DNA from: VRUE01 sp963718775
Lineage (GTDB): Bacteria; Actinomycetota; Thermoleophilia; Solirubrobacterales; 70-9
Length of the DNA stretch: 64,000 bases
Direction: 5' to 3'
Assembly: GCA_963718775.1 (NCBI GenBank)
Contig: OY970377.1
Location: 1-64,000 of the forward strand
Position numbers and translations under genes: made by a program
The notes under the pieces: generated by a model
The model's database searches: none
What the model was told of the DNA's origin: nothing
Seen by the model: the letters and a program-made list of their open reading frames with translations, nothing else
Shown: one piece after another, positions 48,244-55,536 of the stretch
How positions within the stretch are numbered: position 1 is the stretch's first letter
Layout: each line of letters opens with the position of its first letter

Positions 48244-49170
48244 ATGGCAAGGCAGCGAGGCAAGCAGCGACGCAGCCAGCGACAGGGTCTCGCCGGCAAG
48301 GTCGTGGCGATCACCGGCGGCGCCCGGGGGATCGGCAAGGCGACTGCGACGGCACTGGTCCGCAAAGGCTGCCGCGTCGCGATCGGCGATCTCGACCTGC
48401 AGCTGGCCGAGGAGACCGCTGCCGGCCTCGGCGGCGGCACCGTCGCGCTGCCACTCGACGTCACCGACCGCAGCTCCTTCTCCGCCTTCCTCGATGCCGC
48501 CGAACGTGAGCTGGGCCCGATCGACGTGGTGATCAACAACGCCGGGATCATGCCGGTGACGCCCTTCGTCGAGGAGTCCGACGACTCGATCAAGCGCCAG
48601 CTCGACATCAACGTCTACGGCGTCATCGTCGGCACCCAGCTGGCGATCGAAAGGCTGCGCCCCCGCGGCCAGGGCCACATCGTCAACCTCGCTTCGCAGG
48701 CGGGCAAGGGCGGCTTTCCCGGGATCGCCACCTACTCGGGCACGAAGCACGCCGTGGTCGGGATCAGCGAGGCGGTGCGGGCCGAGCTGCGCGGCAGCGG
48801 CGTCGAGGTCGCCTGCGTGATGCCGACCGTGGTCAACACCGAGCTGACCGAAGGCGTGAAGGGCAGCCCCATGATCAAGGCGGTCGAGGCCGAGGACGTC
48901 GCCAGCGAGATCGTCGACGCCTTGGAAGTGCCGCGCTTCGACGTCTGGGTGCCGCGCGTCAACGGCGCCCTCTTCAAGGTCGTCGCCAACCTGCCACGCG
49001 GCATGCGCGAGGGCCTGGCACGGCTGATGAAAGTCGACAAGCTGATGACCGAGGTCGACCACGGCGCTCGGCATCGCTACGAGGAGCGCGCCGCGGCGAG
49101 TCGCGGCGAGGGCGCCGAGGACGCCGTGGGCGAGGACGCGCAGCCGAGCCCCGAGCGCGAAGCCGCGTAG
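48244..49170 (+). CDS. Short-chain dehydrogenase/reductase
   Basis: 308 residues. The Rossmann loop is VVAITGGARGIGKATATALV, the NNAG motif is VVINNAGIMPVTPF, the catalytic Ser is in VNLASQAGKGG and the Tyr/Lys pair in TYSGTKHAVVGIS. A basic N terminus (ARQRGKQRRSQRQ) and a C-terminal charged tail extend the classical 250-residue core. Its place after the thiolase suggests a hydroxyacyl or sterol substrate. It ends 8 bp before a methyltransferase gene. Confidence 0.9.
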   Translation: MARQRGKQRRSQRQGLAGKVVAITGGARGIGKATATALVRKGCRVAIGDLDLQLAEETAAGLGGGTVALPLDVTDRSSFSAFLDAAERELGPIDVVINNAGIMPVTPFVEESDDSIKRQLDINVYGVIVGTQLAIERLRPRGQGHIVNLASQAGKGGFPGIATYSGTKHAVVGISEAVRAELRGSGVEVACVMPTVVNTELTEGVKGSPMIKAVEAEDVASEIVDALEVPRFDVWVPRVNGALFKVVANLPRGMREGLARLMKVDKLMTEVDHGARHRYEERAAASRGEGAEDAVGEDAQPSPEREAA

Positions 49171-49178
49171 GGCGCCGC

Positions 49179-49829
49179 ATGGGCCTGTCGGGCCGGATCT
49201 ACGACGCGACCTGGGGGAGGGGCTTCGCGGCCCTCTACGACCGCGGCTTGAAGGCGACGGAGGAGGCCGGTCTGCGTGAGATGCGCCGTGAGCTGCTGGC
49301 AGAAGCGAGTGGCAGGACGATCGACCTCGGCGCCGGCACCGGCGTCAACATCGGCCTGTTTCCCGCCGCGGTGACGGAGCTGGTCTTGGCCGAGCCGGAT
49401 CCACACATGGCGCGCAAGCTGCGGCCCAAGCTGCGCGAGTCCGGGGTCGAGGCAGAGACGATCGAAGCCCCGGCGGAACGCCTTCCCTTCGAGTCCTCGA
49501 GCTTCGACACCGCCGTCTTCACCCTGGTGCTCTGCACGGTTCCCGACCCGCAGGCGGCGCTGGCCGAGGCAGCCAGGGTGCTGCGGCCGGGTGGCAAGCT
49601 GCTCTTCCTCGAGCATGTGCGATCCGAACGGCCGGATCTGGCGCGCTGGCAGGACCGTCTCGAGAAACCCTGGCGCTTCCTCGCCGACGGTTGCCACTGC
49701 AACCGCGACACGGTCTCGATGATCGAGGCCTCTCCGTTTGAGTTGTCGAAGCTCGAGCGGGACCGCCTGCCCAAGGCCGCGCCGATCGTTCGGCCCTTGG
49801 CGAGTGGCAGCGCGAAGCTGATCGCCTGA
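49179..49829 (+). CDS. SAM-dependent methyltransferase (UbiE/Methyltransf_11 type)
   Basis: 216 residues. SAM-binding motif I is RTIDLGAGTGVNIGLFPAAV, with the acidic end of strand two in ELVLAEPDPHMARKLRPKLR, motif II in FDTAVFTLVLCTVPDPQAAL and motif III in VLRPGGKLLFLEHVRSERPD. It belongs to small class I methyltransferases that act on lipids or quinones. The substrate is not evident. Confidence 0.87.
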   Translation: MGLSGRIYDATWGRGFAALYDRGLKATEEAGLREMRRELLAEASGRTIDLGAGTGVNIGLFPAAVTELVLAEPDPHMARKLRPKLRESGVEAETIEAPAERLPFESSSFDTAVFTLVLCTVPDPQAALAEAARVLRPGGKLLFLEHVRSERPDLARWQDRLEKPWRFLADGCHCNRDTVSMIEASPFELSKLERDRLPKAAPIVRPLASGSAKLIA

Positions 49830-49834
49830 AAGGC

Positions 49835-50272
49835 CTACTCGGGATCGGTGAGGCGGTGCGCGAGCAGCGGCTGAAGCACCAGGGTGAAGGCGAGGATCGT
49901 CAGCGAGACGACGACGAAGGAGAGGCCGAGGTCGTCAAGGGTGTTGGCGTGGCCGGCGACGCGGTGCTCGACGCCCAGTAGCGCGACGGCGATCGCGAGC
50001 AGGCCGGCGATGCCGGCGCCGACGACGAAGCCGAGCCATTCTTCGAATTCTTCGCCGCGACCCATTTTCGGCACCAGCCAGACGATCTCGACCACGTAGG
50101 CCGGAACCAGGATCGCGCCGATCGTTGCCAGGTTCTGCAGCAGCGTCGGCGAAGCCGGCGGGATTGCGCCCAGGAAGAAGGCGCCGCCGACGCTTGCCAC
50201 GGCCACAGAGAAGAGCGCCAGCAAGAGTCCCTTGGAGATCGGTTCGAGCATTGGCAGTTCGGGACGCCTCAT
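49835..50272 (-). CDS. Hypothetical membrane protein, four spans
   Basis: 145 residues starting MRRPELPMLEPISKGLLLAL. Hydrophobic segments lie at about 10-35, 45-70, 80-100 and 115-140 (SKGLLLALFSVAVASVGGAF; ATIGAILVPAYVVEIVWLVP; VVGAGIAGLLAIAVALLGV; FVVVSLTILAFTLVLQPLLA). I do not recognise the family. It is the last gene in chromosomal style before the virus-like region. Confidence 0.65.
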   Translation of the reverse strand: MRRPELPMLEPISKGLLLALFSVAVASVGGAFFLGAIPPASPTLLQNLATIGAILVPAYVVEIVWLVPKMGRGEEFEEWLGFVVGAGIAGLLAIAVALLGVEHRVAGHANTLDDLGLSFVVVSLTILAFTLVLQPLLAHRLTDPE

Positions 50273-50514
50273 CGGCGCAAGTCTATGGGGGGCAACTGCG
50301 GCCTGCCACATCGCGCCAGCCGCCCGTTACGCAGATTCAACGCACGATAATGGTGGAGAAGTCGTTCCTTCCAGGCGGGAGGAGGCGACATAACGCCGTT
50401 AGACGCCCTCTCCGCCGGCCTCTAGGCAGCGCCGAAGGGGATCGCCGTCGCCCTCACAGAGCGGCCTCGACGGCCAGGCGCATTTTTTTTACGTCGGACG
50501 AAGTGTCAGTACCC
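50273..50514. other. Junction between chromosome and virus-like element
   Basis: This 242-bp stretch holds no credible gene. It includes a T8 run at 50483-50490, followed by ACGTCGGACG, whose complement CGTCCGACGT also occurs at the far right (63936-63945). No tRNA gene or direct repeat marking an attachment site was found. Confidence 0.4.
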
Positions 50515-51114
50515 ATGCAGGGGGGTGACCCCCCTACGGGGGTTCACCCTCTGCGTAGGCACGTCGCGCGCGCGCGAGGGCCGGGGGAGGCGAGCGCGGC
50601 TGCGCCGCGCCCCCGGTCAGCCGGCGGCAGAGCCGCCGGGGAACAGCAGCGGCGAGGGGAGGGGGGCGGCGCACCGGCCGCCGGGGCGAGCGCCCGGGCG
50701 GTCCCCCCGGCCCGGACGGCCTTCCTCGCCGCCTTCGCTGAGATTTTCGGCCGCGACCCAGCCTTCTCGCATCGCCGCTGGGGAAAGCGCCTGGATCGCG
50801 CCCTAGCCCGGCTCGATCGCTACGCAGACTTCGGTGCCGGTCGGGACGGGGCGGGGTTGGATTACGCCCTGGCCCTCCTTGAGGTCGACGCCGAGGAGGT
50901 CCGCTGGGACCGGCTCCGGGAGACGCCGAGCTCGGCGGCCTTTTACGTGCAGCTCTTCGAGGAAGTCTCGAAGAGCTGGCGCCGCAAGTCAGCGCCCAGG
51001 ACCCAGGCCGCCCCTCCGGGGTGGCGAGGGTCCTGGGCGCATCCAAAGGAAAAGCGCCGGCGCGCGGAGGCAAGCCACGCGCCGGCAGTCACTAGTCGAG
51101 GAGGCAATGATCGC
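50515..51114 (+). other. In-frame extension upstream of the 51115 gene, possible larger protein
   Basis: From ATG 50515 the frame stays open into the 51115-51504 gene. The first 60 codons are Arg/Gly/Ala low complexity with GC palindromes. From about 50715 it looks coding and helical: RTAFLAAFAEIFGRDPAFSH, RRWGKRLDRALARLDRYADF, LDYALALLEVDAEEVRWDRL, PSSAAFYVQLFEEVSKSWRR. GC hairpins around 51001-51085 and a Shine-Dalgarno before 51115 argue for a separate downstream start. Either one 329-residue protein or an N-terminal gene whose stop was lost to an indel would explain it. Confidence 0.35.
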
Positions 51115-51504
51115 ATGGACGGACGGACTATTCCCCTGCACGGAGGGGGCGAGCTCACGATTGGCGGGGGCCCGCTGATTGACGGGTTGATCCACGGTTA
51201 CGTGAGGAAGAACCCGGAGGTGGACCCTGCTAGCGCTCGCTCCCGCGGCGGCAACTTCATGATCGACCTCTCGGAGGCCCGCGAGCTCACCGAGCTCCTG
51301 CGCGCACGAGCGCTTGGTCGCGCCAAGCTTTTCGCCGGCACGATGACGGTCTGCCACGGCGGTGATCTGGCGATCCTGTGGTTCTACTCCTGGGGCAATC
51401 ACACGCCGGATTTCGTTGCGCGGCTGTACGGCGGCGCGATCGACCGGCTCGCCGACGCCCTGGCCGAGCACTGCGAAGCCGCCGCACTCGGGCGGGCGGC
51501 GTGA
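51115..51504 (+). CDS. Hypothetical viral protein (129 aa)
   Basis: Starts MDGRTIPLHGGGELTIGGGP about 10 nt after GAGGAGG. It reads RGGNFMIDLSEARELTELLR, LGRAKLFAGTMTVCHGGDLA and WFYSWGNHTPDFVARLYGG: mixed alpha/beta, no membrane span, and no family I recognise. It overlaps the next gene (GTGA), starting a run of coupled small genes at the left of the element. Confidence 0.55.
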   Translation: MDGRTIPLHGGGELTIGGGPLIDGLIHGYVRKNPEVDPASARSRGGNFMIDLSEARELTELLRARALGRAKLFAGTMTVCHGGDLAILWFYSWGNHTPDFVARLYGGAIDRLADALAEHCEAAALGRAA

Positions 51505-51761
51505 GCGCGCTGCTGAAGAGCCGACTACTGGTCCCCGGCGCCGAAGGCCGGACGCTGCAGGTGCGGCCGGCGCTGAGAGGTCAGGGGGTGCAGCTGGGGA
51601 TCGTCGGCAAACGCGGCAGCCTGGTCGAGGCGTTCTGCGCCGACCTCGCCCAGGTGCCTCAGCTCGTGCTGGGGATCGACGCGGTGTCCGAATGGGCCTG
51701 GGAAGAGTTCAACCGCCACGTCGACCACCGGCCAGTCGAAGTGTTCGGGAGGGAGTGGTGA
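51501..51761 (+). CDS. Hypothetical viral protein (86 aa)
   Basis: Start GTG 51501 in the upstream stop. It contains LKSRLLVPGAEGRTLQVRPA, VQLGIVGKRGSLVEAFCADL and IDAVSEWAWEEFNRHVDHRP. Soluble and unrecognised. The end overlaps the next GTG start by 4 nt. Confidence 0.55.
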   Translation: MSALLKSRLLVPGAEGRTLQVRPALRGQGVQLGIVGKRGSLVEAFCADLAQVPQLVLGIDAVSEWAWEEFNRHVDHRPVEVFGREW

Positions 51762-52021
51762 GCGCCGCGGTGGGGGCGAAAGAGATCGGCGAGGTTGCGA
51801 GGCAGCTGCACGTCGACCAGGCTGAGGAGTGGTGCGAAGCGCGCGGCGTCGACCCGCAGGCGTTGGTTGAGCTTGGCGAGAACCAGACCCAGGCGTGCTT
51901 GCTGGCGATCGGGCGGTGCGAACTCACACCACCGGAGGCATTCGCCAACGTCGCGATCCTCTGCTTTCAGGCCGGCGTCGAGGTGGAACGACGCCGGCGG
52001 GATAAGGAGCTGCCCTCATGA
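51758..52021 (+). CDS. Hypothetical viral protein (87 aa)
   Basis: Starts at GTG 51758 (SAAVGAKEIGEVARQLHVDQ). It is mostly helical, with AEEWCEARGVDPQALVELGE and FANVAILCFQAGVEVERRRR. No family recognised. It is coupled by a 4-nt overlap to genes on both sides. Confidence 0.55.
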   Translation: MSAAVGAKEIGEVARQLHVDQAEEWCEARGVDPQALVELGENQTQACLLAIGRCELTPPEAFANVAILCFQAGVEVERRRRDKELPS

Positions 52022-52230
52022 GGGGAGGCCCTTACCACCCCGGTCAGTTCCGGCAGCCTCCGAGTCAGGCGCAGCTGGAGCGTCACCGTCGTCAGAGCGA
52101 GCGGCGGCGTTCAGCGACGCGGCGTGCCTGCCCCGACTGCCAGGGGTTCGGCTATGTAGAGGACGGGACGCCGGAAGGTCGTGAGTGCGAGACCTGCTGC
52201 GGGGCCGGAGTGATCGAGGATTCCCGGTGA
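52018..52230 (+). CDS. Small zinc-finger protein with DnaJ-type CxxCxGxG repeats
   Basis: 70 residues: a basic Gln/Arg-rich N terminus (QAQLERHRRQSERRRSATRR) and two Cys pairs, CPDCQGFGYV and CETCCGAGVIE, in the CxxCxGxG style of DnaJ zinc centres. Such mini-proteins are common in high-GC phages, probably as metal-stabilised nucleic-acid or protein binders. The end overlaps the RHH gene. Confidence 0.65.
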   Translation: MRGGPYHPGQFRQPPSQAQLERHRRQSERRRSATRRACPDCQGFGYVEDGTPEGRECETCCGAGVIEDSR

Positions 52231-52412
52231 AGGGCACGAGGACCAGTCCTTATGCCGGCGCGAGCTTCGACCGGCGGGTGGTCAGCGTGCGTCTCTCGGC
52301 TAAGACGATCAACGCGGTCAACGAGGCAGCGAAGGCGGCGAAAGTGAAACCCAGCGAGCTCATCCGCGCGGTGTTGGCCGAGAAGTTCGGCCTTCAGCGC
52401 TGGGAGGCGTAG
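52227..52412 (+). CDS. Ribbon-helix-helix DNA-binding protein
   Basis: 61 residues starting at GTG 52227. After a short tail, VVSVRLSAKTINAVNEAAKA and AKVKPSELIRAVLAEKFGL fit the strand-helix-helix of MetJ/Arc-type regulators: SVRLS as the DNA-contacting strand, and SELIRAVLAE as the second helix. It is a candidate repressor of the element and lies just before palindrome copy 1 at 52414. Confidence 0.65.
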   Translation: MKGTRTSPYAGASFDRRVVSVRLSAKTINAVNEAAKAAKVKPSELIRAVLAEKFGLQRWEA

Positions 52413-52413
52413 C

Positions 52414-52448
52414 GCGCCTCGAGCAACGTATTACGCCGCTCGAGGCGC
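52414..52448. repeat. Element palindrome, copy 1
   Basis: GCGCCTCGAG pairs with CTCGAGGCGC around CAACGTATTACGCCG. It sits between convergent genes 52227-52412 and 52431-52798. Its core CTCGAGCAACGTAnTACG recurs at 57892 and 63918 and was not noticed elsewhere in the chromosomal part. Confidence 0.7.
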
Positions 52449-52798
52449 GAAGCGATTGGCGATCGCGCGCAGGTCGGGCGTCTCGATCGGGTCGCCGCGG
52501 CGCAGCACGTCGACCGCGGCCATCGCGATCGCCTGGGCGAGCTCGGCGTCGGTCGCCATGTAGGTATCCGAGGCCTCGACCGTGCGGTCGACGGGCGGCA
52601 GGCCGGGCGACCGGGGCCGGTCCACTCGGCGTGGACCTCGAACTGCGTGGTGCCCCAGCGGCTCGCCATGCCCGTGATCGGGGTGACGCGCACCCGGCCG
52701 CGCCAGGGGCCGAGCTCGGACTGCTCGAAGATCGGGCGCTCCCGCGTCGCCGTAGTGGCGGTGCCGACGGGGGCGAGCTGGCCGAGGGGGTCAGCCAA
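52431..52798 (-). CDS. Hypothetical viral protein (frameshift near 52612)
   Basis: Two minus frames join into 122 residues: first MADPLGQLAPVGTATTATRE and MASRWGTTQFEVHAEWTGP, then VDRTVEASDTYMATDAELAQ and AIAMAAVDVLRRGDPIETPD. The break falls at GGCCCCGG; adding one C joins them smoothly. The second half is helical. I do not recognise the family. It is the last gene of the leftward packaging block. Confidence 0.5.
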
Positions 52799-53024
52799 CT
52801 GCCTTCACCTTCCGCGAGCTGACCATTTCCTTGATCATGATCTCGGCGTCGACGTGGTTTGCACCGATGTAGATCGGGGCCACGTCCTCGGTCAGCTGCA
52901 TGTACCAACCGGGCGCGCGCTCGGCAGGTCCGTTGGGGCGTGAGAGGTAGTAGGGCGCTTTGTGGGCGCGCAGCGGCTGGGCCGCCCACCTCAACCGCGA
53001 TCGCCTCTCTGAGAGCCCCGGCAA
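52791..53024 (-). CDS. Hypothetical viral protein (77 aa)
   Basis: It contains HKAPYYLSRPNGPAERAPGW, YMQLTEDVAPIYIGANHVDA and EIMIKEMVSSRKVKAVG. It is soluble, basic at the end and of no known family. The start is uncertain; MPGLSERRSRLRWAAQPLRA may begin too early. It overlaps the downstream gene by 8 nt and lies 34 bp after the ATPase gene. Confidence 0.5.
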   Translation of the reverse strand: MPGLSERRSRLRWAAQPLRAHKAPYYLSRPNGPAERAPGWYMQLTEDVAPIYIGANHVDAEIMIKEMVSSRKVKAVG

Positions 53025-53058
53025 CGTCGGCTGACCTTACCTACGGGAGCGTGAGTGG

Positions 53059-53733
53059 CTAGGCAACAGTGCGCTTTCTGACAATCGTCTTGCGTCGCAC
53101 CTCGTCATTGAGCGGCTTGCACATGCTCAGCGTCCGGGTCCAGCGGTTGAACCAGAGAAAGGAGTGGTCGCCGAGCTCCTCGTGCGCCTGGTCGACCAGC
53201 TCGCCGACCTCCGAGCCTGGTCGGTCCATCATCTCGCCGATCGCGTCGAGGTCGGCCCTGGTCATCCTGGGGACCAGGACGAAGACGTGCTGGCACTCGG
53301 TTAGGGCGCGCTTGGGCATCTCGACCGGGCGCTGCGAGGCGCCGAGCAGGCCAAGCCCGTGGGCGCCCCCCTTGCTCAGGTAAGTGCGCACCTTCGGCGG
53401 GGTCGCGTGGGAGTTGAACTCGCAGAGGTCGGCGAGCTCGTGCACGCAGACGACCAGGTGGCGGCGCTGGTAGGCGAGGCCGAAGAGCCGGTCGAACTGC
53501 TCGCGGTCGTTGTCGATCGGGGCGTAGTGGATCACCGGTGCCGACCAGTCGATCGCCTCGATTTCAGCGACACGCTCGACGCCGTCGACCACCCACTCGT
53601 CCTTGGTATCGACTAGCAGACGCTGGCAGCGCATCGCCGAGAACTGATGGTTGATCAGCTCCGACTTGCCCGACCGGGTGAAGCCGAGAACGAGGGTGCG
53701 GTCGTTGTAGGAGACGCCTGCTCTCTCGCTCAT
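53059..53733 (-). CDS. Viral genome-packaging ATPase (A32/FtsK-HerA type, PRD1 P9-like)
   Basis: A 224-residue P-loop ATPase. Walker A is GFTRSGKS (residues 17-24), and the Walker B strand with the acidic residue is LVVCVHELADL (93-103, Glu99). GLGLLGASQRPVEMPKRAL (127-145) holds the polar sensor Gln134 typical of the HerA/FtsK class. The length equals that of PRD1 P9 (about 227), and there is no DNA-translocation gamma domain or membrane span as in cellular FtsK. This pumps viral DNA into preformed tailless capsids. Its stop-start neighbours are small membrane and unknown genes on the same strand. Confidence 0.8.
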   Translation of the reverse strand: MSERAGVSYNDRTLVLGFTRSGKSELINHQFSAMRCQRLLVDTKDEWVVDGVERVAEIEAIDWSAPVIHYAPIDNDREQFDRLFGLAYQRRHLVVCVHELADLCEFNSHATPPKVRTYLSKGGAHGLGLLGASQRPVEMPKRALTECQHVFVLVPRMTRADLDAIGEMMDRPGSEVGELVDQAHEELGDHSFLWFNRWTRTLSMCKPLNDEVRRKTIVRKRTVA

Positions 53734-54104
53734 TCTGGGCAGTCCTCGCAGGGGGGTTCGCTGGCGCGACCTGGGACCTGCGAAGTGCCCTCAGAGGCCG
53801 CGAGCGCGGCTCCTGCGAGGCCATCCGCGGGCGGCGGGTCCCAGAAATCGTCGCCATGCCCGGTTTCGGTCGCGAGGAGCTGTTGAAGGTCGACCTGGGA
53901 GTCGAACAGCTCGCCGGCGAGTCGCCGGGTGTGTGCGGCGAGGACCGTATTGGCACCGCGCGCATCGCCGAGCAGCCGACGTCGTTTGCGGACCTCGCGG
54001 CTGACTTCCCACAAGGAGAAGATGCTGATGCCCAGGCTGGCGATGAGGAAGGCCAGGGCGATCGTCACCGGGTCGAGCTGGCGAGTGGGCCGACCCGGGA
54101 TCAT
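53730..54104 (-). CDS. Small membrane protein of the packaging block
   Basis: 124 residues with one N-terminal span (PVTIALAFLIASLGISIFSL), then a basic patch EVSREVRKRRRLLGD and a helical region AAHTRRLAGELFDSQVDLQQ, ending in an acidic tail with CEDC. It overlaps the ATPase start by 4 nt. In tectiviruses small membrane proteins beside the ATPase (P20, P22) form the packaging vertex; a similar role is inferred from position only. Confidence 0.6.
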   Translation of the reverse strand: MIPGRPTRQLDPVTIALAFLIASLGISIFSLWEVSREVRKRRRLLGDARGANTVLAAHTRRLAGELFDSQVDLQQLLATETGHGDDFWDPPPADGLAGAALAASEGTSQVPGRASEPPCEDCPE

Positions 54105-54427
54105 GGCGCCGGCACCTCCTCGGCCTCGGCGTCGATCGGCGGCTCGGGGTCCAGGAGCTCGGCGATCGTCCCGGGGAGCTCGGCGTCGTCGGAGCGCATC
54201 GCCAGGGCGAGGCGGGCGCCCTTGAGCAGAAGATCATCGAGTTCGGCCGGGTCGTCCGGGATAACGCCCAGGCGCCCGATCATCGGCATGAGTACTCCCA
54301 TCGCCTGCTGCAGACGGGCGGTGCGCTGGTCGGTGACCGGCGCCGAGCTTGCTTCGCCAAGCGCTTCGGCAATCTTCTGCGTGCTGGTCCTCGGTCCCCG
54401 CGCCTCGGTCAGTTGTCCGTCGTCCAC
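54101..54427 (-). CDS. Hypothetical viral protein (108 aa)
   Basis: A helical, acidic protein: RTSTQKIAEALGEASSAPVT, TARLQQAMGVLMPMIGRLGV and LDDLLLKGARLALAMRSDDA. No membrane span or known motif. It overlaps genes on both sides (4 nt and 19 nt). Confidence 0.55.
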   Translation of the reverse strand: MDDGQLTEARGPRTSTQKIAEALGEASSAPVTDQRTARLQQAMGVLMPMIGRLGVIPDDPAELDDLLLKGARLALAMRSDDAELPGTIAELLDPEPPIDAEAEEVPAP

Positions 54428-54996
54428 GACTGCTCCTCTGTTGGTTGGGTTTGGGGTCCGGTACCGGGCTCGGCCGCGCGCCCGCTGGAGGGCAGCTCCT
54501 CGGCCTGCTCCTGGTCCTCGAGTACGGCCTTGCGTTCGGTGTAGGAGCGCATTCCGTAGCCACCGAAGGCGATCACGACGGCGAGCTCGTCGCCGGCGCC
54601 GGCCGCGGCCTGGGTGACCGGGTAGCGGTTGAGGATGCGCGTCAAGGGCGGGGCGATCGCCATCAGGTCGGCTTCGGTGTAGAGCCAGTCCTGCTCGGCG
54701 ACGCCGGCGAGCGCGTGGATCGCGGAGCCCTTGGCGGTCAGGATCGAGCGCACGCTGTCCTCTTCCCAGGCGAGCTCGACCGGTGCTGGTCCGGCGATCT
54801 CGGCGCCGGGCTCGGGTGGCGCGAAGCCCTCGCGTGCGTACTCGGTGCCGGGCTCGAAGTCCGGCCCGGGGTCGCCAACGAAGCTAGCCGCGGAGGACGC
54901 CGTCGACAAAGGCGCGGACGCCGCCGCTGGGGCGTCCGGCTTCTGCTCGGGGCTCTCCGCCGGCGTTGACTGGGGGGTTTCCTCCACCTGGGCCAT
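54409..54996 (-). CDS. Hypothetical viral protein (195 aa)
   Basis: Starts MAQVEETPQSTPAESPEQKP. The N-terminal third is disordered Pro/Ala/Ser/Glu. The rest has structured segments WEEDSVRSILTAKGSAIHAL, AEQDWLYTEADLMAIAPPLT and RILNRYPVTQAAAGAGDELA, followed by VVIAFGGYGMRSYTERKAVL. I do not recognise it. The ordered part could be a structural or packaging accessory. The frame is open further upstream but MAQ is the natural start. Confidence 0.5.
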   Translation of the reverse strand: MAQVEETPQSTPAESPEQKPDAPAAASAPLSTASSAASFVGDPGPDFEPGTEYAREGFAPPEPGAEIAGPAPVELAWEEDSVRSILTAKGSAIHALAGVAEQDWLYTEADLMAIAPPLTRILNRYPVTQAAAGAGDELAVVIAFGGYGMRSYTERKAVLEDQEQAEELPSSGRAAEPGTGPQTQPTEEQSWTTDN

Positions 54997-55231
54997 CGTC
55001 GGGGGGCTCCTTTCTCTGCCGGGGCTTCGCCGGCGGGGTCTCGTTGGGGTCAAGCACGGGCAGTGGGTTGGGTTTGCCCGAGCGCTTTGCCCGGGCGTCG
55101 CGCTCGCTTTGCCTGGGTTCTGGGGCTTCATGCCCGAGCAAACGGCGGGCCTGCGTCTCCCTGCCCTGGCTTAGGCCGGCAAGCTGGCGAGCGCGAGCGT
55201 CGGGATTGCTGCTGAGTCCACCCCTGGGCAT
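54884..55231 (-). CDS. Small basic hypothetical protein
   Basis: 115 residues from ATG 55231: SNPDARARQLAGLSQGRETQ then ARRLLGHEAPEPRQSERDAR, with a Lys/Arg/Pro-rich middle and a short C-terminal helix. The opening resembles small basic proteins at the head of high-GC phage packaging operons. It overlaps the next gene by 113 nt in a different frame, so either the overlap is real or one end is distorted by an indel. Confidence 0.4.
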   Translation of the reverse strand: MPRGGLSSNPDARARQLAGLSQGRETQARRLLGHEAPEPRQSERDARAKRSGKPNPLPVLDPNETPPAKPRQRKEPPDDGPGGGNPPVNAGGEPRAEAGRPSGGVRAFVDGVLRG

Positions 55232-55401
55232 TGCCCGGGCATAGTGGGGTGAGGCCGGTCGGAAGGGAAGAGGGCGCACCCCGGCGCAGGGGTACGCCCC
55301 CCGGCGCAATACCTGCGGCCCTGCGCCATCTTCAAAAGCGCTCGGCGGGGTCCTAGCTTGCCGGCCATGCAGATCACACACCCACTCCGGAGCGCCGGCC
55401 G
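55232..55401. promoter_or_regulatory. Divergent control region of the element
   Basis: This 170-bp gap separates the leftward packaging block from the rightward capsid block. It contains the direct repeat CCCCGGCGCA at 55279-55288 and 55299-55308, exactly 20 bp apart (two helical turns), a typical spacing for paired operator sites. No consensus -10 or -35 hexamer was convincing. Confidence 0.5.
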
Positions 55402-55536
55402 ATGAGGCTCGCAGGCGTCTCGCTCAACCAATTCCTGAAGATCGGCATCACCGCCGTCCTCTTCATCATCCTCTTCAAGTACGCCGCGGCCAAGAGCAAC
55501 ATCCCTGGCCTGCAGGCGATCGCGGGGAACGTCTAG
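55402..55536 (+). CDS. Mini membrane protein preceding the capsid gene
   Basis: 44 residues, MRLAGVSLNQFLKIGITAVL followed by FIILFKYAAAKSNIPGLQAI. One membrane span takes up half the protein. The stop TAG overlaps the capsid gene GTG start (TAGTG), so the two are translationally coupled. Tiny single-span proteins next to the capsid gene are a hallmark of internal-membrane viruses. Confidence 0.65.
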   Translation: MRLAGVSLNQFLKIGITAVLFIILFKYAAAKSNIPGLQAIAGNV

